A stretch of 64,000 nucleotides of DNA, taken from contig OY992540.1 in the NCBI GenBank assembly GCA_963921195.1, forward strand, positions 21,154,262 through 21,218,261, in the 5' to 3' direction. Positions 20,561 through 30,212 of the stretch are shown here, in pieces. A program made the position numbers and the translations under genes. The number at the start of each line of letters is the position of its first letter. Within the stretch, counting starts at the first letter, position 1. Under the pieces are notes generated by a model. The model was not told where the DNA came from and did not search any database. It saw nothing but the letters and a program-made list of their open reading frames with translations. This DNA comes from Pegoplata infirma. Lineage: Eukaryota > Arthropoda > Insecta > Diptera > Anthomyiidae.

Positions 20561-22030
20561 CATTTGTTTTACTTTTTAGTTGATGTTTTTGAATGTAAAT
20601 TGATTGTCCTTAAATTTAAATTTTTCGTATTTCGAAATTCAATTGAAAGATTTTAATTGATTTTCACCGAACTTTGGTTGGTTTTTCTTTAAATTTCTGA
20701 TGGACGGTTTCTATTTCATTTCTCTTAGTATTAAAAAACATGAATTTAAGTACTAATGTTAAATCATTTCACTTATATTAAATCAAATTATCTAATTTCC
20801 TGTGCCTATAGCTACTTTTCAATTATCACACTTTTACATAACACACACATATATATAAAATGTATCCTTGATATATTTAGTAAGGAAAGCATAAGTGTGG
20901 AAAATGTTTTACATCCGCAACGGAAATCCTTTTTTCTTTAACTCACACACACTCAAAAAACTAGTTGTACACTAAATATACAACATACACACACTAATAT
21001 ACAAATTAAAAAATATATGTATGTATGTGTGTGTGTTAAAAATATAAAGGATACATATGTATGTATGTGTGAATAAGTGTATGTATGAGTAAAAAAAAGT
21101 TTTTCTTTATATTTTAAGTGAAAATTATATTAAAATTTTCTGCTTGATGTAATATTTGTCAAAAAAAAAGGCAAAGAAAGCAAGTACTTACTTACATATA
21201 TACGAGTATAAATATGAAATTTACCATGTATGCTTTTTGTGTATAACATCACACATCACATCAAACATAAAAAAATGAGTATGTGTTAATATGTATGCGT
21301 GTATTAATATTTTTAATGAATTTTCAACTTGAATTAATTTATAAAATGGCAAAAAGCATTAAAAAACTTTTTTTTGTTTTAAGTGAAAAATAAAGATGAA
21401 AAAAAACCCTTTTTACTGTTATGTTTCGTTGCTGCTGCTGCTGCCATCATGTCTATAAAGCATGACAGGAAGGAGCTGCTTGATATTCATGTATCATCAC
21501 ATCTTTGAAAAATTAAAAAAAAAAAAAAAAAAATAATAAACGGAAGAGCTAAAGAGTTCCTAAAGCTGAAACTGTATAGTAGAAAACATTCATCTTGTTG
21601 TATTTCATCGTTGACCTGATTATATATGCTGTTATTTTCTTTTTCTGAACCATAATCATCATCATACACGCGTTTTTATATACATATTTGAAGGGTAAAT
21701 GAAAGATGGGTTTAATAATAACTTTAGAATACATTATGCCACTCCCATTAACATTATTATTTTACTTTTTTTTTGAGGGTATTAAGTTTTAATGTTTTTT
21801 TTTTTTTTTGAAAGAGTGTTTTTTTGGAAAACTTATGTGATTAAATTTGTTATGTAAGGAGATGGATTCTGTGTTTTTTTTTTTGAAGGAATTTTCAGTA
21901 ATTTAAATAAAAATTGTAATTAAATAATAACTAAAGTGCATATTTATGTAATGGTGGAATTCGTTAACGGTTACATTATATGCCTGATAATAAAAGGATT
22001 TTAATTTGAGTCCCCATTTCAGAAATTCTC
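20561..22030. other. Low-repeat region with GTATGTGT microsatellites
   Basis: It holds ATGTATGTATGTGTGTGTG (21018-21036), further ATGTATGTATGTGTG runs (21057-21071), GCTGCTGCTGCTGCC (21431-21445), a run of A near 21517-21535 and T-rich tracts near 21800 and 21880. Several minus-strand frames of about 60 codons are low-complexity. No exon is supported. Confidence 0.5.
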
Positions 22031-22339
22031 CCATACGGAATCTTTTTGTAATAGTGGTCACTCAATCCCTTTACAAAAACTGTTTAAAATGATTTAAACA
22101 AAAAAGTAACCCCATTTATTTGGGAATTATGTTCGTTCCGGTAAAATTTCTTTTGAAAACATTAGAATCCTTATATCGTAAAAAAACCTGAGAAAGCCAG
22201 GAAAATTTCTGACACCATATGCAATTTTTCAACTTTTGGTTTACCAAAGTGTCAGGCCAAATGTTACTTCTTCTAACTACTTATGTGGCGATCAAAATGT
22301 TGGACTTTTTAAAATCTTAAAAAAAATGTGTCATACCAT
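22031..22339. other. Unassigned stretch
   Basis: No repeat termini or coding frame are visible. It precedes a family-P fragment. Confidence 0.3.
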
Positions 22340-22710
22340 ATATATAAATTTTGATGTGCTGAACGTGAATATTTTGAAATCGGTATAACGGTTTCGAGAT
22401 GTCGTTATTTAAAATTTAAAATCCCATCATCTTAACCCTTCGATAAAAATTTTAGTTTTTTGAAAAATGTAAAACGTTGAATGAAAGGCTGCGGGGGTTA
22501 AAATGATCGAAATTGGTTCAAATTAAGTTTAAATGAAAGTTTGTCTCGAGCTGCATGAAAGTGTCAATCGAAAAAATTTTATATTTTTTTTTTTTTAAAT
22601 TTAAAATGTAGGAAAAATCACCGTTTTTATAAATTTTTTTGGCATATTTCAAATGGCAATATCTCGAAAACGGTTTATTTGTTATTTTTGTACTCTCCAC
22701 TTACAAGGAA
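22340..22710 (+). repeat. Palindromic repeat family P, fragment
   Basis: It contains AAATTTTGATGTGCTGAACG, ATCGGTATAACGGTTTCGAG and CGGGGGTTAAAATGATCG, which match blocks at 62740-63060. Only part of the family's palindrome is kept. Confidence 0.55.
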
Positions 22711-22799
22711 GGTCTTTCACAGGGCACCCAGCGATTGTCCTGAAACTTGAATATTGGAATGAGGGGAGAAAAATAAGAGTTATCTGTTTTTTTTAGCTG

Positions 22800-23220
22800 C
22801 CCAATCTCAAATTTAAAGATGGGTTGCCAACTTATGAAAAAATATGGGCTCTCGGGAAAATCCGAATAAAAGCCGAACTAGCAGGAATTTCGCCAAACGC
22901 AATAATACGGGCCAGCTTAATTTTAATAGAGATTATTATATATGATTTTGGGGGTCGTACGTATATACATCTTCATATAAACTACCCCAACGGGTATACA
23001 TTTTCGAAAATAACGAAATTAAGTACAGAGCTTCGAAGAATGAAATCCGTTTCGAATGAATTCTGGAAAAAAAGCATTTACTTTTCATAGTCAGTAAATG
23101 CATTCGATTTTATAAATCAACATTGAATGCAGTTATTTGAATGCATTCCATTGAAAAATGAATGCATTCGATTTCTTGTTCATTCGATTTAGAAAATCGA
23201 ATGCACTCGAACAATTTTTT
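22800..23220. repeat. Region ending in an AATGCATTCGATTT motif cluster
   Basis: From 23094 to 23212 the motif AATGCATTCGATTT or its variants occurs about six times on both strands, including an ATTCGATTTAGAAAATCGAAT palindrome. Such motif-packed zones mark the ends of the hAT elements elsewhere in this window, but no matching terminus was found. The 88-codon frame at 22824-23090 has no recognised domain. Confidence 0.45.
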
Positions 23221-23520
23221 TAAAAATTTTTTGTATGGGAGCCCCCTTAGGAAGTGGAAATAGGGTTCGTATCACATTGCACCCCTCCAGGGACTTTTCT
23301 AGGGAAGTTGTGGGGCTTTTTGAGGTTTTTTACCTCTTTACGCCCAAATTTGACGCCGATGAGGGGCCATATGGCCCCACCCCACCGCCCTCATTTTTTG
23401 GCTCATGCTTTCTTTTTCGAACCTATAAAAATTAGAGGGTATCGCGAATGCAAATCGAAAACTGGTTAGCTTTTCCACGCCTAATAGTGCAAATTTAAGA
23501 ACCATTTTTTGTGTTCCAAG
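23221..23520. other. Unassigned GC-richer stretch
   Basis: CCATATGGCCCCACCCCACC lies at 23368-23387. Short overlapping frames of 66-74 codons on both strands cross it, but no domain is visible and none is bounded by splice-like signals. Confidence 0.3.
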
Positions 23521-24638
23521 CAGTGTTGCCAGAACTTGGTAGTCAAAAACGGCTAAATTCATTCGAAAAAACGGCTAAAAAACGGCTAAAAAATGGCTAA
23601 AAAACGGCTAAAATAATTATTTTAGTTTTTTAAGAAAAACTATTGCAAATTTATATTTTGTTTAATTTTTACACATAAAATAAAATAAAGAGATCTTTTG
23701 TTATACATTTGTACGGTTTTGACTTATTCTAGAAAAAAACTAGAGTTCAAAAGACTTTTCCAATGATTTACATTTTTTTAATGCAAAAACAAAAAAAAAA
23801 TTTTGACTAGAAAAAATTTTTTTGAGTAACATTTTTTTTTAGTTTTAAAAAAAATAAGAAAAATTGTTTATTGAGTGCAAATATTTTTCTTTTTTTTTTT
23901 AAGTTCGAAATTTTTTTTTAGTTTATTTTTTGTAATGATAAAAAACTGCGTACATTTTTTTCTTGGAAAGATAGCGCATTTGCAACACGTGAATTCTGGG
24001 TAAAACTTTTTACTCCAGGGACCGTTTTCGCTGAAACCTGAAGAGAAGAATGGCAAAAATATATATGCCAATATTTAGCAACCAGTCTCTAAGTTGAGTT
24101 TCGAACGTTAGCGTATTTTTAACAGAGAAACGGGCATCACTAAATCGTCTAAGATTTAGTATAATGTTAATTGCATGAATATGACAAAAATATCCGTGGT
24201 TCGATACCAGACTGGGGTTATTTAAAATTAAGATATATGAAAAACAAGTACCTATTAACAAAATAAACCGATTAAAAATTCTGCTGATGATAACACTATA
24301 ACTGGAGTGTTTGAAACTGATACGGGAATACCAGAAATGTCTGTAATTTTTAAAAATTAAATTTTCTTACACATTTTTTAACTTTAACCTTTATATTAAA
24401 TAAAGTTGGAGCCTTTGCTTTATCTGTACTAACAAAAAACCAATCAATTCTTTATTTTAGTATAAAAAAATACAAAAAAACTACTTTTAAATCAAAAAAC
24501 TAAAAATGGCTAAAAAACTGCTAAAATAATTTCGAAAATGGCTAAAAAAACGGCTAAGAGCTAAATGCATTTTTTTCCGGCTAAACGAGTTCAAAAGGAG
24601 CTAAATCTGGCCGGAAAATGGCTAAAATGGCAACACTG
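23521..24638. mobile_element. hAT element with AACGGCTAAAA sub-terminal repeats, 1118 bp, TSD GTTCCAAG
   Basis: The ends CAGTGTTGCCA and TGGCAACACTG are inverted, and the 8-bp duplication GTTCCAAG is exact (23513-23520 and 24639-24646). Units of AACGGCTAAA or ATGGCTAAA recur next to both ends (23550-23612 and 24505-24625). The interior contains a degraded DINE subfamily C piece (24004-24150) and a family-G fragment (24255-24425). No transposase frame remains. Confidence 0.92.
24255..24425 (+). repeat. Dispersed repeat family G, fragment inside a hAT element
   Basis: ATTCTGCTGATGATAACACT and AACTGGAGTGTTTGAAACTG match copies at 13618 and 54168. The left part is missing. Confidence 0.65.
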
Positions 24639-24856
24639 GTTCCAAGTTAAAAAAAAAAAAAAAATTATAGATATCCCACTCGCATCCTACTAAGCGACCC
24701 CATAGCTCTTAAAGGAAATGACTTAAGCTTTTTTTGAGTCAAAAAAGGGCCCAATTTGAGGAAAAAGTCAAAAAAGTTTTGGATTAAAAAAAAAAAAATT
24801 ATTTTTTTTTTTTTTAATTTTTTGTAATTTTTTTTTAAAGACTGAAGCTATCTATA
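24639..24856. other. A/T-run-rich spacer
   Basis: It consists of the hAT duplication, poly(A) and poly(T) runs and one GC-richer patch (24672-24712). Nothing else is visible. Confidence 0.4.
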
Positions 24857-25441
24857 CACCAATACCCCGGTTTGCGTCGCTTCGGTTTGCGTCGTTTTGA
24901 AGTTGCGTCGTTTTCAAATTTCTGTGATTTCGAAGTTGCGTCGTTTTGGTTTCAGTTTGCGTCGCATGGCTTCGAAGTTGCGTCGCCAGTGCTTCGATTT
25001 GCGTCGTTGATATAAAAATGTGTGTACAAAGCTACAACAAAAAAGGGGATTTCCCGTTTATATTTCAGTTTGCGTAGCATGACTTCGTAGTTGCGACGTT
25101 AGTGCTTCGATTTGTGTCGTTAATATGAAAATGTTTATACAATGCTTGCTTTTATACTATGAATTTTCTATTTTTATCTTAATATTTTTATGTTTTTGTT
25201 ATGTTTTTTTTACGTTTTTCTCATGAATTGTTATATTTTTATTTTAATTAAAACTGTTTTCAAAAAAAAAAAAAAAATACAAAAAAATTGCATTTTTTAT
25301 TGAAAAATCGAATTTTTATCTCGGAACCAATTAAATGAAAATCAATACAAATGTATGGAAAATCGTGCTTCGGTTTGCGTCGTTTCGGTTTGCGTCGCGT
25401 TTCTCCGGTCCCAATTAACGACGCAAACCGGGGTATTGGTG
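24857..25441. mobile_element. TA-flanked MITE packed with TTTGCGTCG motifs, 585 bp
   Basis: The left end CACCAATACCCCGGTTTGCG continues as TCG, and the right end is its exact 23-bp reverse complement. TA flanks both (24855-24856 and 25442-25443). About ten TTTGCGTCG or AGTTGCGTCG motifs fill the left 250 bp, with more near the right end. The pattern looks like an array of transposase-binding sites. A pogo/Tc1-mariner relation is an inference from the TA duplication only. Confidence 0.85.
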
Positions 25442-25517
25442 TACTATTTGGTACACATTTTGCTAAAAACAATAGGTAAGAAGTTACATGGATGAGAAAA
25501 AACACCTCTTTGGCCAA

Positions 25518-25574
25518 AATGTAAAATTTCGACCCTCTCTAACTCTGAGTTAGAGAGGGTCGAAATTTTACATT
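25518..25574. other. Perfect 57-bp palindrome
   Basis: Two exact 28-bp arms meet around a single T at 25546. The left arm ends CGACCCTCTCTAACTC and the right begins GAGTTAGAGAGGGTCG. An exact palindrome of this length in decaying repeat DNA implies recent origin or ongoing repair between arms. Confidence 0.9.
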
Positions 25575-25659
25575 CCTTGACTGATGTCGTTGAAAAATTG
25601 TGTCTGAACTACTATCCAATAGGACTAACCTTGGTGCAAATTTCATCCCGGAAGACATC

Positions 25660-26790
25660 GGTTTCAAAAGTTGTGTCAGTTGACACGAAAACCCCCATTT
25701 GTTGAATAGTCTTGATAATGGAATCCTATAAATTTCGAAACACGTGTCATCTACATAAGTCCAGCAAAAATTACCAACATAAATAAATTTAAAACATAAA
25801 AATTATTTTCTTGAAAATTATTCTACGAGAAAATCATAAGCAAATCCATGGGAAATTTAACTGACGGATCACCTATTTTGTTAATTTTTGGTTATTTGAT
25901 ACAGCTTCGTAAATGATTAAAAATCATATTTATTTATTTTTTTTTGACTATACTTTGGAAGATATTGGCGTTTAAAAAAGCTTTTTTTGGCAGTATTGAC
26001 TTTTAGACAGTTTATTAACATTTTTGTGCTCTGAAACCGTAAGTCGTAAGAAAAAACTTAAAAAACAATGTTTATAAAATTATGAAGAACTAAAATTTTT
26101 AAAAAAATTTCAACAAAAAAATTTTGAAACCATATGTCTGGTTTGAATGTCCTCTTTTGCTGGGAAGGACACCATGGATTTCCAAAAACCAAATTTTGTA
26201 TTAAAGTAGAATGTCCTTTTTACGCTATTTAAATTTCAGGTAGGTGTTTTTTCGTAAATTTCGTGATTTTTTAAATTTCGTGATTTTTTAAAAAAATTTT
26301 GCAAAAAATTAAAAATTTTGCTATATCACCAAGTTTAAAAATTTATTGCTCGACAACACGAAAAAACACCTTCCTGAAATTTTAACAGCGTTAAAAGGAC
26401 ATTCTGAACTTTAATACACAATTTGGTTTTTGTAAATCCATGGTGTCCTTCCCAGCAAAAGAGGACATTCAATTATGGGTTTCAACATTTTTTGTTGAAA
26501 TTTAAAAAAGAAAACTAGTTTCTAAATTTTAAATCTTTATAATTTTTTTTAAACGCCCATATCTTCCAAAGAAATGATCTAAAAAAAAAAAAAATAAATA
26601 TGGTTTTTAATCATTTACGAAGCTCTATCAAATAACACAAAATTAACAAAATCGGTGATACGTCAGTTATTAAAATTTCCCATGGATTTGCTCTCATAGT
26701 TTTAACTTAGTCTGAAAATAATGACCTCGAGCTAAAATAAACCTATTCAAAATATAAAAAAAACGTTTATGTTTAATTTTCTTTTTGTGA
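25660..26790 (+). repeat. Dispersed repeat family F, split by a foldback element
   Basis: CCGAAACACGTGTC-like text (TTTCGAAACACGTGTCATC, 25734-25752), ACCAACATAAATAAATTTAA and AATAATGACCTCGAGC match 50640-50900 in order. The foldback at 25839-26693 interrupts it between the matching halves. Confidence 0.65.
25839..26693. mobile_element. Foldback element with AGCAAATCCATGGG ends, about 855 bp
   Basis: AGCAAATCCATGGGAAATTT at the left is mirrored by AAATTTCCCATGGATTTGCT at the right, and arms of roughly 430 bp continue inward. For example, TTTTGCTGGGAAGGACACCA is mirrored by TGGTGTCCTTCCCAGCAAAA. TCATA flanks each side, a possible short duplication. No coding frame is present. Confidence 0.8.
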
Positions 26791-27640
26791 TTCGAACCCA
26801 GTTCCTTAGGGAAGCGAAATTCATCACATACACCAATTTGATTAATTTGACATACAAATTATGTCACAGTGACATAATTTAATGTCATCAATAAATCCAA
26901 TACAAATAAAAACATCTACATGTTTGTAACCAGTACCTTATAATGTCTCAGTAAATACTAGCAAATACCATTTAAATACAGGTATAAGAGGCAACACAAA
27001 TTTTAAAAGAGGAGTAACAAAATAACAGAAAAAACAAGTTGAATTGCTTACACATATAAATTGTACAATTGTCAAACAATTTGTTAAATTTCCTTTATGC
27101 ATAAATTGTCAAAATATACAACATTAAATCTTCAGAACAATAAAAAGGAAAAGAAGGAGTAAACAGCATTTACCGAAATAGCAAGTGTCAAAAAGTGCCT
27201 ATAACAGTATTATTGAAGATTTGCAAATTGTTTTGTCAATTTGTTGTTATTATTTACAAATACACACCCGAACACCCTCACACCAAGTGAAACCTTTTAA
27301 CAAGGAGGATACGGAAGTTAAAAGGCAAGCAACAGTCTTTTGGAGGCACACTAGCAAATACTTGAACTTTAACACATGCACAAACAACAGGCACACACAC
27401 GCACATTTTTTTAATACAAACACAATTGATAACTTAACAGTTAAATTTAAAGTTGTTGATATTGTGTTATTATGTTAAAAAAAAAAAAAGAAAAAGAAAA
27501 TATAAAAGTAAACAGGGGGTAATATTAACTTTTACCCACCCCTAGGAAAACGAAGAGACAATGACTTTAAAAATATATAAAAATTTGGCAAAAGGTAATA
27601 AATAATATTTAACACTTGTTTGTAACCTTTGTCAGTCAAC
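26791..27640. other. Low-repeat region
   Basis: It is ordinary AT-rich sequence. A 97-codon frame at 27185-27478 includes a Thr/His/Asn-rich stretch over ACACACGCACA-type microsatellite and has no domain, so I do not call it a gene. Confidence 0.4.
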
Positions 27641-28022
27641 AAAGCAGGAGGAAAAAATGTGTTGTTGACTTATCGGGCATAACGGGACCAACTTGAAGGT
27701 TGAAGAATCGCTCCACACCAAATGTCCCGCTACAGAAAAACATGTGCTATGTGAATTTCTAAAAAGCCTATATGTAACTAAGAAAATTTCGTTTTTGGTT
27801 TTTCAATTTTTTAGAAACTGGGCTTAGAAGGCGTGGTCAAATATTGGAAAAATGGTAAAATTTGTGTCGAGTTACCTTGTTAAAATATTTATCAAACTAA
27901 AACGGAATGCACAACAAAAATTTACATTCTTTTATGGTTTTGTATGGGCTATCGATTAAAATTTTTTTCTTTCGAAAATTTTCAGAACCCGTTCTGAAAT
28001 TTCTCCTTTTTTAAAAAAGTCA

Positions 28023-29231
28023 CACTCAAAAAAATAAAACTGTAAAGTTAACAAATATTTTTTTGTTAACTCGAGTTTACTGGCTTTTTAGCAAATTTTT
28101 AGTTAAAATCAGCGTTTTAACTACTTTTTTTAGTTAAGTTCAATTTACGAAAATACTAGTTTTAAACAAATTTTTAATTAATTTTTTTTGTTGACTTTAA
28201 AACTTAGTTTACGAATTTTTATTAATTAATTTGCTGATTTCTCGTAACATATTTGTCAAGTGAAAAATTTTTAGAAATTTCTTATGCAAATCTCATAAGT
28301 TCTACTTAAGCTAAACTTAATGCTGTGAAAAAAAGAAAAAAATAAGTGAAGTGTTAGTGTATAAAATCAATATTTAACAAACTTACAATTTTTTTACAAA
28401 AAGTTTAGCTGAACTTAACTAATTTTTTTGTTAATACGTACATAAAAATGTTACGAAATTTTCAGCTAAATTTTTAGTTAAAGCTACGTTTTTTTTGCTA
28501 CATTCATTCTACGAAAAGTTAACTAAATATTTTTTAGTTAAATTAACTGGAAATTTAGTAGGTTCAAAATCAGGTGTTTTTATACCCTCCACTCTAGTGA
28601 TAGAGGGTATATATAAGTTTGTCATTCCGTTTGTAACTCATCGAAATATCGGTCTGGGATCCCATAAAGTATATATATTCATGATCCCCGATCGATTTTA
28701 AGACATTCTAGCGATGTCCGTCTGTCCGTCTGTCTGTGGAAATGGTGATCACGGCCAAAATATTACACGGAGATGACTGAAACTTAACATATTTATTGGA
28801 AGTTCTCCTGAGAAGTTTGGTATTGCATTTGAGCGATATCGGTTCAGCGGTTCAAAAGTTATGAACGAAAAGGTAAGGACACCTCAAAAATTTTAGTACA
28901 TTCAACATAACCTAAAAATACAAAATGCTTTAATTCGGCTGCTGGTTGACTTATGTAAACATAATTGAACACCAATTGGTATTTAAACAAGTACCAACAT
29001 ATTTTGAGACAAAAAAAGAAAAAAATCGCGGATTTTTTTTTACCAAATTTTTTTTTTGCGGAAATTTTTTTTCACAAAATTTTTTTTTTTCAAATGTGAT
29101 TTTCTTTTAAATAAAGTTTTTGCAATAATCTTTTAGACATTGTGGAGGGTATCACTACATTCGGCAAGGCCGAATTTAACTTTTTTACTTGTTTTAGTTA
29201 AATTTAACTTTACGTTTTTTTTGTTTTAGTG
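28023..29231. mobile_element. CACTCAAAA-family element, degenerate, split by a DINE copy
   Basis: It opens CACTCAAAAAAATAAAACTG and closes near TTTTTTTTGTTTTAGTG. The block at 28260-28345 (GTTCTACTTAAGCTAAACTT, then AAGTGAAGTGTTAG) matches, in opposite orientation, the leader beside the H1-like fragment at 4141-4275. The DINE copy 28580-29194 splits it. Confidence 0.6.
28580..29194 (-). mobile_element. DINE-1-like repeat, subfamily C, full-length reverse copy
   Basis: It is bounded by TTATACCCTCCACTCTAGTG and by TCGGCAAGGCCGAATTTAAC, TTTTTTACTTGTTTT. The core GTCCGTCTGTCCGTCTGTCT lies at 28717-28736. It supplies both ends of subfamily C and resembles the Drosophila INE-1 consensus in order: terminal TATACCCTC, CCATAAAGTATATATATTC, TCTAGCGATGTCCGTCTG. 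Confidence 0.85.
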
Positions 29232-29268
29232 CAATTTATCAAAATTCCGGCCAGGTTTTTTTTTAATT

Positions 29269-29584
29269 TTACATGTTTGTCTATCCACACAAAAAAATTC
29301 GGACATGTGTTTTTCGTTCTTTTTGAGAAAATCGCATTTGAATATTAAATCTCGTAATAATAATAATAACAATTTTGTAATTTGCTTGTATTTGCTTGTA
29401 TTTCCTTGTTTCAACGTAGCGAATGAGTATTAAATATTTGCATAAATGTTACTCATACGCTATGTTAAAACAAGAAAATACAAGCAAATAACAAAATTGT
29501 TGTGAAATTAAAAATTCAAATGCGATTTTCTCGAAAAAAACGAAAAACACGTTTCTGATTTTTTTTTGTGTGGATGGACAAATA
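29269..29584. repeat. Palindrome J (about 315 bp foldback)
   Basis: TTGTCTATCCACACAAAAAAA at the left is mirrored by TTTTTTTTGTGTGGATGGAC at the right. AGAAAATCGCATTTGAAT is mirrored by ATTCAAATGCGATTTTCT. The right arm recurs at 29785-29925 through a tandem duplication. Confidence 0.75.
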
Positions 29585-30120
29585 TCTAAACTAGAGATGG
29601 GCGCGTGAGTGGATTTTGACTCACACTCACTCACGCTCACGCAAAAAATAATCGAATCACTCACTAATCACTCGCACAATTTTTTTTTTACTCACGCTCA
29701 CTCACATTCACGTGAGTAATAAAAAACTTAATCACGCTCACGCGTGACTCACGCTGGATTCAATCACGCTCACGCGTAAATAAATGTTTCTCATACGCTA
29801 TATTAAAACAAGAAAATACAAGCAAATAACAAAATTGTTATGAAATTAAAAATTCAAATGCGATTTTCTCGAAAAAAAAACGAAAAACTCGTTTCTGATT
29901 TTTTTTTTTGTGTGGATGGACAAACATCTAAACTAGAGATGGGCGCGTGAGTGGATTTTGACTCACACTCACTCACGCTCACGCAAAAAATAATCGAATC
30001 ACTCACTAATCACTCGCACAATATTTTTTTACTCACGCTCACTCACATTCACGTGAGTAATAAAAAACTTAATCACGCTCACGCGTGACTCACGCCGGAT
30101 TCAATCACGCTCACGCGTGA
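29440..30120. repeat. Tandem duplication, unit about 340 bp
   Basis: CTCATACGCTATGTTAAAAC (29453) recurs as CTCATACGCTATATTAAAAC (29792), and the hAT terminus TAGAGATGGGCGCGTGAGTG occurs at both 29592 and 29934, an offset of 342 bp. The unit joins the right arm of palindrome J to the left end of the hAT element. The copies differ by only a few bases, so the duplication is young. Confidence 0.85.
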
Positions 30121-30212
30121 GTCACGCAAAATCTACTCACGCAATAAAATTTTCTTACCAAATGGAAAAAAAAAATCGAAAAAAAAAATTTTTACAAAAA
30201 ATTAAAAAAAAA

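Noticed and set aside
27185..27478. 97-codon plus-strand gene
   Set aside because: The Thr/His/Asn-rich part comes from an ACACACGCACA-type microsatellite, and no domain or repeat of the frame elsewhere supports it.
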